Shown here piece after piece: positions 34,683 to 44,080 of a stretch of 64,000 nucleotides of DNA. The position numbers were made by a program, and so were the translations under genes. Positions within the stretch are counted from its first letter, which is position 1; each line of letters starts with the position of its first letter. The notes beneath the pieces were generated by a model that searched no databases, was not told the origin of the DNA, and worked only from the letters and a program-made list of their open reading frames with translations. This stretch comes from Gimesia aquarii. Its GTDB lineage: Bacteria; Planctomycetota; Planctomycetia; Planctomycetales; Planctomycetaceae. Location of the stretch: positions 4,790,334-4,854,333 of the forward strand of contig NZ_CP037422.1 in NCBI RefSeq assembly GCF_007748175.1, given 5' to 3'.

Positions 34683-36521
34683 TCAGTTTTCAGAAATCAC
34701 TTCCTGATCAACGGGTATGAGTTCTTCAATTTGTAAATCTGAGAACCAGGCAGGACCACCTTCGACTGAGAGACGGACTTCCGGTAGGATTGGTTTCTGT
34801 TGCGTATTCACAGTGCCGACCAGCTGATCATCAAAAAAGACCCACCAGTGTCCGTGCTGGTATTCCAGCTCGATAACATGATATTGATCTGCAGCATTTT
34901 GGATAGTGTGGGGAGTTGATGATTCAGCAGAGGGGCTACGGTGTTCGGTCAGAATGACCTGTTCTGGAGTAATTCGGAGAACGGAATAGGGGCCCTTACC
35001 TTTCTGATCCTGTTCAATACCGAAATGGAGTTGGACTGCTGACGCTTTATTGAGACGTACAAACAGCAGCAATTTATAGTTTTCAAGGGGTAAGTTATTA
35101 CGGAGTAACGGTCGGCGAATCATTCCGTTCGTGCCGGCAATCACAATGGCCCCTTCATCATCCTTATCCACAGTCCAGCTTCCACTGGAAGGTAAGGCCC
35201 CCAGCGTCTGTCCATTGAATAAGGGTTCGCTCCAACCGCTGGGAATCATGCTGCGTAGGGGAGCTTCGGGTTGCTTCGGATAGAAAAACAGCAAACCGAG
35301 GAGCAGCAAAACAATAATCGAGAGTGTTGCCGTCATGATGTATCGACGCTTGCGGTTCGATGTTACTGGCTGGTCGACTTCAGTGGTCATCGCCTGAGAT
35401 TGCAGGTGTGACCGCTCTAAGATGGTTGTGACAGTATCGGTACTCGACCCTATCCCTGCCTGGAGTGTGGGGCGTTCCTGTAGTGCGGCATCAATGCGAT
35501 CTATCAGGCAATTGTAATCGTCTAAACGCTCCTCTGGTTTTAATGCGAGCATGTCTTTGACAAGTTGAGTTGTCTGCTCTGAGATGACATGTGGTCCTGC
35601 GCTTAATGATGTCGCTTCCCCATTTAATTTCTGTGCAATAATTTGTGGTATGGTATTTCCATCAAAGGGAGGACGGCCTGTCAGCATATGATACATCGTT
35701 GCTCCTAAAGCGTAGATATCGGAGCGATGATCAATTTCTTGACCGTTGATTTGCTCTGGAGACATATAGTGTGGACTACCGACAGACGCATTCGCAGCCG
35801 TCAATCTAGTCTGTATGTTCTGATCTTGTGTGAGAAATGCCAGTCCGAAGTCGGCAATTTTGACCATGGGGACACCTGGGGGCAGTGGAAACCATTCCGG
35901 TGGTTCGATCAGTAACAAGTTTGCTGGCTTGATATCTCGATGAACGATGCCGTGTTGTTTCGCATGTGACAACCCAGAAGCGACTTGGCGAATGATTCCG
36001 AGGGTCGTTGCTTCGTCCAGGTACTCCCGCTGCATTATCAGCTTTTCGACATCTTTACCATCAACAAACTCCATTGCCAGAAATAATCTGTTATCATGCT
36101 GGCCAAAATCATAAGCTGCGATGATATTCGGGTGCTTGAGCCGGGCGACAGTAACTGCTTCTCGCTCGAAGCGGCTGGCCATGTTCGGATTACCCATCTG
36201 ACTGACGAGTACTGTCTTAAGTGCTACGATCCGGTCTAAACTAAGTTGCTTGGCACGGTAAACAACGCCCATGCCTCCTTTTCCCAACATACCGAGAATT
36301 TTATAGTCCGGTATAATTTCCGTCGAGTGGAGCAGCGTTTGAACGATATCGATCTCCACATTATCGAGTAATCCTTTTTGCAGGATCATTTGTGTGGGAT
36401 GAGAATTTCCAGCGGCAAATTCTTCAGTCAGATCCTGGGCCATCTCTGTCGATATGAAGTTCAGCTTGGCAGCAATGGAAAAGAATTCCCGATCATCTTG
36501 CGGTGGCTCTTCAGATGACAT
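34683..36521 (-). CDS. Membrane Ser/Thr protein kinase with extracytoplasmic LamG/DUF1080-like domain
   Basis: A 612-residue Hanks-type kinase. The P-loop GMLGKGGMGVVYRA is at 76-89, the catalytic Lys at 102, HRDIKPAN at 194-201, DFG at 224-226 and SPEQ of the activation end near 254. One membrane helix lies at about 395-414. The outer part (SEPLFNGQTL, FFDDQLVGTV) resembles 3-keto-disaccharide hydrolase/LamG-type beta-sandwich domains, a possible ligand sensor. The N-terminal 70 residues are helical. Its ATG shares one base with the stop of the upstream peroxiredoxin-like gene (TAATG), so translation is coupled. Substrates are unknown. Confidence 0.92.
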   Translation of the reverse strand: MSSEEPPQDDREFFSIAAKLNFISTEMAQDLTEEFAAGNSHPTQMILQKGLLDNVEIDIVQTLLHSTEIIPDYKILGMLGKGGMGVVYRAKQLSLDRIVALKTVLVSQMGNPNMASRFEREAVTVARLKHPNIIAAYDFGQHDNRLFLAMEFVDGKDVEKLIMQREYLDEATTLGIIRQVASGLSHAKQHGIVHRDIKPANLLLIEPPEWFPLPPGVPMVKIADFGLAFLTQDQNIQTRLTAANASVGSPHYMSPEQINGQEIDHRSDIYALGATMYHMLTGRPPFDGNTIPQIIAQKLNGEATSLSAGPHVISEQTTQLVKDMLALKPEERLDDYNCLIDRIDAALQERPTLQAGIGSSTDTVTTILERSHLQSQAMTTEVDQPVTSNRKRRYIMTATLSIIVLLLLGLLFFYPKQPEAPLRSMIPSGWSEPLFNGQTLGALPSSGSWTVDKDDEGAIVIAGTNGMIRRPLLRNNLPLENYKLLLFVRLNKASAVQLHFGIEQDQKGKGPYSVLRITPEQVILTEHRSPSAESSTPHTIQNAADQYHVIELEYQHGHWWVFFDDQLVGTVNTQQKPILPEVRLSVEGGPAWFSDLQIEELIPVDQEVISEN

Positions 36522-37249
36522 TATTTGCTCGGTTTGTCTTCAGTAGCTGGTTTATCGGAATTGAGTTTGTCGAGCTGCTCAAGCATGGCTTTGATAGAAG
36601 GACGGTCAGCTAAAGTAGAACCAACATAGGCGAAACGGATTTGTCCCTGTGGATCGAGGATGTAAGTTGCCGGCTTCGATAGCTGGCGTTGAATCCCCAG
36701 TTGGTTGACCGCTTTTAGTTCAATGTCGAATAAGACCGGAAACGGTACAGGCGTCTCTGGTGATGAGAGTTTCTTACGTGTAACAGCGAGAAACTCATCC
36801 CAACGCGGGATGTCGGTGTCACTACTCAACGGATAGACGACGACAACTTCAGTATTTCGATCGGCAAAGCTATCATAATTGGAAATAAGACGCGAAGTTT
36901 GTGTGGAACAGTAGGGGCAGATCGTGCCTCCAAAGCCGCGCGTAAAAACCAGGACTAGATTTTTATTACCAAGAAATTTACTAAGTTGGACCGGCTTACC
37001 ATCAGTATCGATGAACTCAAGTCCGGCAAAACTTTGTTCGACAGAAGCATTAGACTCAACAGCATCTTTAAATTGGATGTCGTTCACATCGCCGTAGCCT
37101 CCGTAACCACCATATCCATAGGATGCAGTTTGGTTACCAGCCGGTTTGGGACTGTTGACAGGGGCAGGAGTATCACTGCATCCAACCAACTGAAGGCAGA
37201 TACCGGCTAACACAATCTTCCTAACACAACAGAATGTCGACATGAGCAT
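36521..37249 (-). CDS. Peroxiredoxin-like lipoprotein
   Basis: About 242 residues. The signal ends in a lipobox LVGC, then a Tyr/Gly-rich linker (SYGYGGYGGYGDV) leads to an AhpC/TSA-like domain with GFGGTICPYCSTQ, a CxxC pair, and later ATYILDPQGQIRFAYVG. Such proteins act as thiol peroxidases or reductases outside the cytoplasm. AAGGA precedes two ATGs; the codon at 37249 or 37243 is likely used, and the longer frame to 37279 is less likely. It is the first gene of a coupled pair with the kinase. Confidence 0.85.
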   Translation of the reverse strand: MLMSTFCCVRKIVLAGICLQLVGCSDTPAPVNSPKPAGNQTASYGYGGYGGYGDVNDIQFKDAVESNASVEQSFAGLEFIDTDGKPVQLSKFLGNKNLVLVFTRGFGGTICPYCSTQTSRLISNYDSFADRNTEVVVVYPLSSDTDIPRWDEFLAVTRKKLSSPETPVPFPVLFDIELKAVNQLGIQRQLSKPATYILDPQGQIRFAYVGSTLADRPSIKAMLEQLDKLNSDKPATEDKPSK

Positions 37250-37518
37250 TTTTCCTTGTGTGCCGAACAGAGCCAGCACTCCTTAACTCCCCATTCCTTA
37301 TGGTTTTAAATCACCTGCAGTTGATGATAACAGAATGATATCGTAAGTCAATCTCATGCCTGAAACGGCTTGTTTTCTGAGTGTTTCTCACTGAAAATTA
37401 ATTCGGAGCCAAATTGGATCTGAAATCTCGGCACACATACACAATTCAAGGGATTAGAACGGAATCTTTCTCGATAATATAAAATATTCAATATCTCCAA
37501 AATAGTTTCTATCAATGA

Positions 37519-39273
37519 TTAAAGTGACGTCAGATATTGCAGGAGCGCGTTAAGTTCCACCTCGGTCAAGGTGCGATTCGTTTGATGCTTGTATTTCGTA
37601 AAAACATCTTTTAGTGTCAGAGCCCTCCCATCATGAAAGAACGACGTTTGCCGACCGACGTTACGTAATGAAGGAGGATTAAATCGCGTATTCCCAGCCG
37701 AGTCTTTCAATCCTACATCGTATGACGCGGTTGAAGTGTATAATGGTGGCACGTGGCAGCGCTTGCAATCCAGTGCCTGAAACAATTGACGACCGTGATT
37801 GATTATGGTTTCATTTGGAGCAGCGGTTCTCAATTCAGTGAGCACAGGGGGATGTGTCAGTGTATTCAAGTAGGCGACGAGATCAGCTACTTGCTTTTCA
37901 GAGGGAGCTGACCCCTGCATGGTTTTCTGAATCGAATTTTTCACTTGTTGTGAAAGAGTCTGTACCTTTCCATCCCATGCCCAAGGTCCTGTTTGTCCTA
38001 CTCCGACCAGGGACAGTACACGTTTAGGTGCGCCAAAAGAACCATCACTTAAGTTGTCATTTAATTGGCCACTCGAGTGACCATTTGTGTGGCAGCTGTG
38101 GCAACTCATCCAGCCATCATGTGAAAGGTGACTGTCAAAAAACAGCATTTCTCCTCGTTCGTCGGGACTCAATTCTCGCTGAGGTCCCAAAGAGACTCGC
38201 TCGATTTGCTTTGTGCCATTCATATCAACGATGGAAATAGAATCCGAAAATTGATTAGCGACAAATAGACGCCCATCGGGTGTTGAAATGGCAGCAACGG
38301 GATGTCGTCCAACGGCTACTCGCTCGAAGTCAAAATGATGTTTGTCGTTACTGATCGCAATTTCATCCACACCGGAAAGTACGACTATTAATTTCCCTTT
38401 AGGCAAGACGTAGATTGGCCCCGGGTCTCCAGCTGCTCTGCCCGGTTCACCCAGATGAATTACTTCACGTCGTTTCAACACGTCGGCTTCTGAATGACAG
38501 AGATCATCCAAAGACAATGAAACCAACAGATTAGAGAGCATGTTGCCCCAGTGCACATCATCGCGCGTGGATCGCGCGAGTGAGTTCAGTTCCTGTTGTG
38601 CTATCAATACGCGTTTTCCATCATTGCTGATCGCCAAGCCTCGTATATTGTGACCAGGGATTTTCTTAGTAACGGTCAACTTCAAATTATCCGTATCAAC
38701 TATAGCCAATTTATTTTGAAAAGAGCCCGCAACAATCAGCTTCTTTCTCTCTTTAACCAAGCACATTTTGTGGGGTTCGAAAGGGATCTGCAGTTTAGCT
38801 GTGATATTTTTCTGAGAGAGTGGTTTGTGATCGATTCTGGACAGGTCGACAACTGTCACAGTTCGTGACCATAACGATGCGATGAAGCAACGTTTTGTCG
38901 TGCGGTCTACCTGCAGTTGGATGGGATACTGGGCGATGTCCAGTCTTGATACAACTTTCCAATGAGTCCCTTGACCTGCCAGCACGACCAGTTGGTGATT
39001 CTTTTCGTCTAATATCAAGAGATGAGTGTCGTCAAGTATGGCCAGATCTGTGAGTCGTCCTCCAACATCAATTTCATTGGCTGCCGACAGGGCTGCTGTA
39101 TTAATTACTGTAATGCTGCCGCTATTTCGGTTTGCGACATACGACCATTTATAATTGTCTGAAGCTGTTAATGCCACAGGTCGTCTGAGCCGACGCTCTA
39201 ACTCTGCAGCGTCGGATTGCCATCCTGTGGTTGCAAACAGCATGAGTATGATCATGAATCGGAGACGATACAT
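37519..39273 (-). CDS. Periplasmic c-type cytochrome with YVTN propeller (MauG-like tail)
   Basis: A 584-residue exported protein (signal MIILMLFATTGWQSDA). The first 350 residues are a seven-bladed YVTN-type propeller (SYVANRNSGSITVINT, GRLFVANQFSDSISIVD). Two haem sites follow, CHSCH and CKRCH, in a di-haem cytochrome c peroxidase/MauG-like domain with FNPPSLRNVG and FFHDGRA. A periplasmic oxidoreductase is likely. It follows the S41-like gene with one spare base, so it is the third gene of the sulfatase/S41/cytochrome operon. Confidence 0.9.
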   Translation of the reverse strand: MYRLRFMIILMLFATTGWQSDAAELERRLRRPVALTASDNYKWSYVANRNSGSITVINTAALSAANEIDVGGRLTDLAILDDTHLLILDEKNHQLVVLAGQGTHWKVVSRLDIAQYPIQLQVDRTTKRCFIASLWSRTVTVVDLSRIDHKPLSQKNITAKLQIPFEPHKMCLVKERKKLIVAGSFQNKLAIVDTDNLKLTVTKKIPGHNIRGLAISNDGKRVLIAQQELNSLARSTRDDVHWGNMLSNLLVSLSLDDLCHSEADVLKRREVIHLGEPGRAAGDPGPIYVLPKGKLIVVLSGVDEIAISNDKHHFDFERVAVGRHPVAAISTPDGRLFVANQFSDSISIVDMNGTKQIERVSLGPQRELSPDERGEMLFFDSHLSHDGWMSCHSCHTNGHSSGQLNDNLSDGSFGAPKRVLSLVGVGQTGPWAWDGKVQTLSQQVKNSIQKTMQGSAPSEKQVADLVAYLNTLTHPPVLTELRTAAPNETIINHGRQLFQALDCKRCHVPPLYTSTASYDVGLKDSAGNTRFNPPSLRNVGRQTSFFHDGRALTLKDVFTKYKHQTNRTLTEVELNALLQYLTSL

Positions 39274-39274
39274 T

Positions 39275-40774
39275 TTATGATCCAGAAGTAGCCTTGTTCA
39301 CTCTTCGCTTAGTAGTAGCAGAGGGAACTTGAATATGGTCATTTTTTAGTGCTTCTATAGCCTTTTCAAATAATGGTGGTAATGTAGTAAGTCTCTTACT
39401 ATTTTCACCCCTTCTCACTATGTTTGAATTAACAATGCTAGGGGGAAGAGGATGATCGGGTAGGATGAAACCAGATTTCTTCTTTAGCTTTGATGTCTTC
39501 TCGAAGGTGTGACTCACTGAAGGTGATGAGCGAAAAGGATGGGTGAGGAGTGTCGTTCCATCACCACGTTGCATCAAGGCAGTTGCCATGACAATTTTAT
39601 CATTCCGGTTTGGGAGGGAGACAGTCGATCTGACATAAGTCTGGCCAGAAGTTGGTTCACCAATCACAATTGCTCGTTTATTATCTTGTAAAGCAGCAGT
39701 CAGGAATACATGACCAGAACTTGTGTGTTTACTGACCAGCACAACCAGCGGTATGTTTTGGAAAAGAGCCCCTGGACGTGCTTCATGTTTTTGGATTGAG
39801 TCCAAGGACTGAATATGTCCGATAACCCCACCGTCTAATAAACTATCTGCGACCATGATCGTATCATGCAGGATGCCATTACCCGATCTGAGATCCAGAA
39901 TGATTCCGCTGATCTTTTCTTTTCGGAGTTTGTTCTCAATCTGACGTAACTCATGTAATGTGCTGGGGCCGATACGACTGAAGCGGAAGACGGCGATATC
40001 CCTGGCTGCATCGAGAGTATATTGCCACTCTCCTTCAGAGACCTTTCGAGAACCTTCGACCGTGGGAATAAACACGCGACCGCGTGTCATTGTTACTGTG
40101 CGCGATTCCTGAGAGCCGGGCTGTCGAATAGAAATTGTGACTTCTGAGCCCGCTTCGCCTCGCAGATGTTGAATCACGTGTGTCAGAGCCTTCGATTTCA
40201 TGGATTTATCATTTACTTTGAGGATTAAGGTACCAGGCTTAATGCCTGCTTTCCATGCTGGACCATTATAGATCACAGAGGGGATTGCTGGATAACCTTC
40301 ATGTTGATTCATACTGATCGCGATGCCGACACCCACGTAACGATTGGCGGCAAGTTGTTCTTGTACCTTACTGTTTTTTGCATCGATTAAATGCGCTCCA
40401 CAAGGCAGAGAACTCAATACCCCTTTTGTCAGGATCACATCGAGATCCTGCTCTTTATCGAACTCGGCACTAACGTCTTTTAAGAACACTATGAATTGGT
40501 CTGATGTTGTCAGATTAGAAATGCGTTGGCTTAATCCTTTAGGGACCTGATGGTTGTTAGCGTAGTAAAGTGCTTTGACACCTGCCAAAATCATCTCTTG
40601 TCGCGTCGGCGGATCAATGTGTTGTTGTAAAACAACATCAGTGATTGTCAGAATGCGTTCCTCTAATGACTTGGGATTACGAGATGTGTTTTCTGGATTT
40701 TCGGTAAAAGCAAATGCGCCGTTTGAAATGAAGCCTACAGCTAAAATGAGTACACAGCACTGTTTTTGAGTCAT
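39275..40774 (-). CDS. S41 family C-terminal-processing-protease homologue, catalytic Lys missing
   Basis: About 499 residues with a signal peptide (CCVLILAVGFISNGAFA). A PDZ domain near VIYNGPAWKAGIKPGTLILKVNDKSM is followed by the S41 core (GIILDLRSGNGILHDTIMVAD). The nucleophile region reads KHTSSGHVFLTAALQD, and the position of the catalytic Lys in the usual FGKG motif is Gln (TSGQTYV). The Ser-Lys dyad of Tsp/CtpA is therefore broken, and peptide binding is more likely than cleavage. ATG 40774 has AAAGGAG upstream; the extended frame to 40828 would overlap the sulfatase gene. It is the middle gene of three. Confidence 0.87.
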   Translation of the reverse strand: MTQKQCCVLILAVGFISNGAFAFTENPENTSRNPKSLEERILTITDVVLQQHIDPPTRQEMILAGVKALYYANNHQVPKGLSQRISNLTTSDQFIVFLKDVSAEFDKEQDLDVILTKGVLSSLPCGAHLIDAKNSKVQEQLAANRYVGVGIAISMNQHEGYPAIPSVIYNGPAWKAGIKPGTLILKVNDKSMKSKALTHVIQHLRGEAGSEVTISIRQPGSQESRTVTMTRGRVFIPTVEGSRKVSEGEWQYTLDAARDIAVFRFSRIGPSTLHELRQIENKLRKEKISGIILDLRSGNGILHDTIMVADSLLDGGVIGHIQSLDSIQKHEARPGALFQNIPLVVLVSKHTSSGHVFLTAALQDNKRAIVIGEPTSGQTYVRSTVSLPNRNDKIVMATALMQRGDGTTLLTHPFRSSPSVSHTFEKTSKLKKKSGFILPDHPLPPSIVNSNIVRRGENSKRLTTLPPLFEKAIEALKNDHIQVPSATTKRRVNKATSGS

Positions 40775-40809
40775 TATTTGTGCTCCTTTTGTGGCAAGCC
40801 TACGTGAAA

Positions 40810-42339
40810 TTATTCCAATGCGCGCCATTGCGGAAAGGTTTCGAGATACGACCAGCGAAAATTTTTCTGCTTACGGTATTTCATATCGCGGTTAGCCAGT
40901 TGTTCTTTGACAAACTCATCGACGTTTTTCTGATCGAGAAAAGGATCGCGAGTGCGTTCCTGTAGATTAATCAGAGCTTTGATGAGTCGCGATTTAATCT
41001 CAGCATGTGCGGGATCATCGGCCAGGTTATTCCACTCGTACGGATCTTTCTGCAGATCATACAATTCGTAACGCGGTGGTCGCGACCAGATTGCAAATGC
41101 CTGCTTCACAGTTTCGTTTGCTGTCGATTGGTCTTTGGCTGTCGCACCCGAAATAACAAAATGTGGGTGTGCTTCATCAAGATAGCTACCCGCATCGAGG
41201 TTTTCTGTACCAGGTCTCGGACTCGAGATTAATTTATAACGGTCATCTCGTAGAGAATGCTGGATGAAACAGTTTCGAGGAAAAGAACCGGTCGTGAAAC
41301 CAAACAGGTATTGACGCCACTGAGGCGGTCTGGAGTTGATAAGCAAAGGTTTTAAATCCCAGCCCGGTAGACGGGTCGGCGCTTTGATACTTGCAGCTTT
41401 CAGTGCTGTCGGCAGTATATCGATGGTGGAAGTGAGTTCCTTTCGAACTTGCCCTGCTTTTGCCACTCTGGGCCAGCGAACAATTAGAGGGACACGCAGG
41501 CCACCCTCATAAACGGTTCCTTTGCCGCGGGGGAATTGAGCGCCGTGATCACCAAAGTAAAAGACGATGGTGTTATCCGACTGTCCGGATTGATCCAATT
41601 CGGAAAGCAACAAGCCTACGCCCTCGTCAAGCCGTGCGAGGCAATTATAATAATTTGCCACCTGTTTGCGTAGTCTCGGTGTATTCACACCCACCCAGGG
41701 CATGGGTTTTACATCCTTCTCTGAAACAGGTTTCGTTGGGCGTCCGTTAATCTTTCGGATGAATGGTAAGTGAGCATCAGGAAAGTTCACTGAAAGAAAC
41801 CATGGTTTGCCTTTAGATGCTCCGAAAAATGCAGCCGCCTCTTTTGCGTAATCTGTGACAGTCTGTTTACGATTAAAATTCGCCCCGCGTATTGTATGCG
41901 TATCGAAGGGAAATGCCGACTCAGGATTCACATGTAGTTTTCCAATCAATCCAGTATGATAACCGTTTGATTTAAGTAGAGTCACAAAGTTTGGTATGTC
42001 CGAATTGTAAGTTGCAAACTTATGGGTTGCTAAACCGATCTGACCATTCTGATGAGGATACAGTCCGGTCAGAAAACAGGCACGTGAGGGGGAGCAGACC
42101 GAGTAAGGTACAAACGCGTTCTCAAAGCGAACACCTTCTGAAGCCAATCGATCCAGATGTGGAGTTTGGGCATAAGGATCTCCATAACACCCTAGCTCAG
42201 TTCCGTTGTCTTCAGAAACAATCAGTAGAATATTTGGCGGCGTTGCCGCAATCGAAATAACAGGTGAACTATAGAATAAACAAAACGTAAATCTCAAGAA
42301 ACACTTAATGAGTTTCTCATACTTATTGCGACGATACAT
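40810..42339 (-). CDS. Exported sulfatase (heparan N-sulfatase-like)
   Basis: About 509 residues with a signal peptide ending near SIAA. NILLIVSEDNG starts the alkaline-phosphatase fold, and the formylglycine Cys82 lies in YSVCSPSRACFLTG, a CxPSR motif. HVNPESAFPF, NFPDAHLPF and FYFGDHGAQFPRGKGT complete the metal site. The pattern is closest to the N-sulfoglucosamine sulfohydrolase-like group. ATG 42339 has GGAAAAGA upstream; the frame extends to a TTG at 42360. It leads the three-gene operon and diverges from the sigma factor gene. Confidence 0.92.
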   Translation of the reverse strand: MYRRNKYEKLIKCFLRFTFCLFYSSPVISIAATPPNILLIVSEDNGTELGCYGDPYAQTPHLDRLASEGVRFENAFVPYSVCSPSRACFLTGLYPHQNGQIGLATHKFATYNSDIPNFVTLLKSNGYHTGLIGKLHVNPESAFPFDTHTIRGANFNRKQTVTDYAKEAAAFFGASKGKPWFLSVNFPDAHLPFIRKINGRPTKPVSEKDVKPMPWVGVNTPRLRKQVANYYNCLARLDEGVGLLLSELDQSGQSDNTIVFYFGDHGAQFPRGKGTVYEGGLRVPLIVRWPRVAKAGQVRKELTSTIDILPTALKAASIKAPTRLPGWDLKPLLINSRPPQWRQYLFGFTTGSFPRNCFIQHSLRDDRYKLISSPRPGTENLDAGSYLDEAHPHFVISGATAKDQSTANETVKQAFAIWSRPPRYELYDLQKDPYEWNNLADDPAHAEIKSRLIKALINLQERTRDPFLDQKNVDEFVKEQLANRDMKYRKQKNFRWSYLETFPQWRALE

Positions 42340-42452
42340 TGTGGTCTTTTCCAGATTCAAACTACACCTTGCTCAATAATATTAGTATTTTCCATCTATT
42401 TGAGAATTTGAAGAAAATGATGTCACCTGCCAAAGCCTAATGGTCTCTAGTG

Positions 42453-42458
42453 TATAAT
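42453..42458 (+). promoter_or_regulatory. -10 box of the sigma factor gene
   Basis: A perfect TATAAT lies 28 bases before ATG 42486; a poor -35 (TGCCAA) stands 19 bases further up. The transcript would start near 42465, which excludes the earlier in-frame ATG at 42450 and supports ATG 42486. Confidence 0.6.
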
Positions 42459-42485
42459 GTGAACACTAACCACGAAAGGCTTATT

Positions 42486-43997
42486 ATGAAATCAATCAAT
42501 TCTAACGACTTGAAAGAGATAACCGACGCCAAACTCATTCAACTTTCCGGGCAAGGCGATCAAAATGCCTATGGTCAGATTGTTGAGCGCTATCAGTCGC
42601 TTGTTTGTTCTGTGGCATACAACCGTTGTGGTAATCTGGCGCAAAGTGAAGATCTGGCTCAAGATGCCTTCATTCTAGCTTGGCAAAAACTGAGCGACTT
42701 GAAAGACATCAGTAAATTCAAGGCCTGGATTTGCACGATCGTTCGTAATCTGGCTAATCGATCGACACAAAGACCAGGACGTAGCATTACCCGCGCAACA
42801 CATCTCGATGCGGTTCCTGACGTTCCTGCAGAAACAGAATCTCCGAGTGAGCGAGCGGTGAGCGTGGAAGAAGAAAAGTTGGCATGGCAGGCGTTGGCTG
42901 ATATTCCTGAGACGTATCGTGAGCCTTTAGTTCTGTTCTATCGTGAAGAGCAATCGGTCGCGCGTGTGGCAGAAGCATTGGACTTATCTGAAGATGCAGT
43001 AAAGCAGCGATTATCGCGAGGCCGGAAAATGGTACAACAACATCTGGCAGCGGTTGTTGCGTCGGCACTCTCCGATTCGAAACCGACAAAACTGTTTACA
43101 GGAGCTGTTTTGTTAGGACTGTCAGGAGCAGCAACCAAGCCAGCGGCCGCGGCTGGGGTGACAACCGCGACGACAACCGTGGCAAAAACAGTGACTGATA
43201 CAGTAGTGAAATCCGCTGTGGGGGCTGGGGCAGCGAGTGGATGGAGTAGTTTTTTTCTAGGCCCACTTTTGAATCTGCCCGTGATCGCCTGGTTAACCAA
43301 GCTGGCAGTTGATGAAACTCGTTCAGAACGCGAGCGAGAATTGTTGCGGCGTGGTTTCTTGTTCGCGTTTTGTGGTCTTCTGGCCCTTATTGCAGCCCTT
43401 GTATCATCGATTTGGTGGCAGCAATACATCGAACCTCCCTCATTGCGTGCGATGATCCCAGCTACGATGATGGTTTTGTTTTTAATACCCTGGGTTCTGT
43501 ATTGTCGGAAAATGGGAAAACAAATCGAACGTATTCGTAAAGAAGAGGGAACTGATACTCCATTAAGACCGCTGATCGAATCGGGTCAAAATGGATCAAT
43601 TGCCTTTAAAATATTCGGAGTCTTCTCTCTCAGCGCGCTATTGGTGATGACGATTCCCGCCATCTTACCACTGATTGCAAGAGATTGGCTGATCTTAGCA
43701 GCGATGACAATCTCGGCGATTTGTGTCAGTTTCATTGCGGCCCAACTAAGCCAGCGCTTTCCAAAGTACTCATTTCAGTTATACGGAACAAGTAATGGTG
43801 TCACAGCACTGATAGCGATTGGGATTATGTTTTGGAGAAAGAATGTTTGGCAGTCAGCATTTTCTAACTTTATGCTTTGGTATATCTTTGTCATGTCGGC
43901 TGTAAACATTGTTTTTGTTATTCTGACTTCAATAGCCTGGAAACGGGTCTATGGAAAAGATGAGTCAGGAGAAACTGTGAAAAAGAACAGGAAGTAG
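42486..43997 (+). CDS. ECF sigma factor fused to a membrane domain
   Basis: About 503 residues. Sigma region 2 (AYGQIVERYQSLVCSVAYN, SEDLAQDAFILAWQKL, KFKAWICTIVRNLANR) and region 4 (ALADIPETYREPLVLFYREE, DLSEDAVKQRLSRGRK) fill the first 190 residues. A linker rich in Ala, Thr and Val (about 205-245) leads to about six membrane helices. ECF sigmas with membrane-bound C-terminal extensions occur in planctomycetes and may replace a separate anti-sigma. No anti-sigma gene is adjacent. The gene is divergent from the sulfatase operon, so it may control it; this is only inference. A GAAAGG sits before the start. Confidence 0.9.
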   Translation: MKSINSNDLKEITDAKLIQLSGQGDQNAYGQIVERYQSLVCSVAYNRCGNLAQSEDLAQDAFILAWQKLSDLKDISKFKAWICTIVRNLANRSTQRPGRSITRATHLDAVPDVPAETESPSERAVSVEEEKLAWQALADIPETYREPLVLFYREEQSVARVAEALDLSEDAVKQRLSRGRKMVQQHLAAVVASALSDSKPTKLFTGAVLLGLSGAATKPAAAAGVTTATTTVAKTVTDTVVKSAVGAGAASGWSSFFLGPLLNLPVIAWLTKLAVDETRSERERELLRRGFLFAFCGLLALIAALVSSIWWQQYIEPPSLRAMIPATMMVLFLIPWVLYCRKMGKQIERIRKEEGTDTPLRPLIESGQNGSIAFKIFGVFSLSALLVMTIPAILPLIARDWLILAAMTISAICVSFIAAQLSQRFPKYSFQLYGTSNGVTALIAIGIMFWRKNVWQSAFSNFMLWYIFVMSAVNIVFVILTSIAWKRVYGKDESGETVKKNRK

Positions 43998-44080
43998 GAA
44001 CCAAATGAACGCTTGCTTGATTTGCAAGGGTACTTTGTATTGGTTCTAAAAAAGCGATCGCAAAAAGTAACGAATTTTCA

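Noticed and set aside
43998-44046. Hairpin GAACCAA/TTGGTTC after the sigma gene as a terminator
   Set aside because: The stem is short with a large irregular interior, and no T run follows on either strand.
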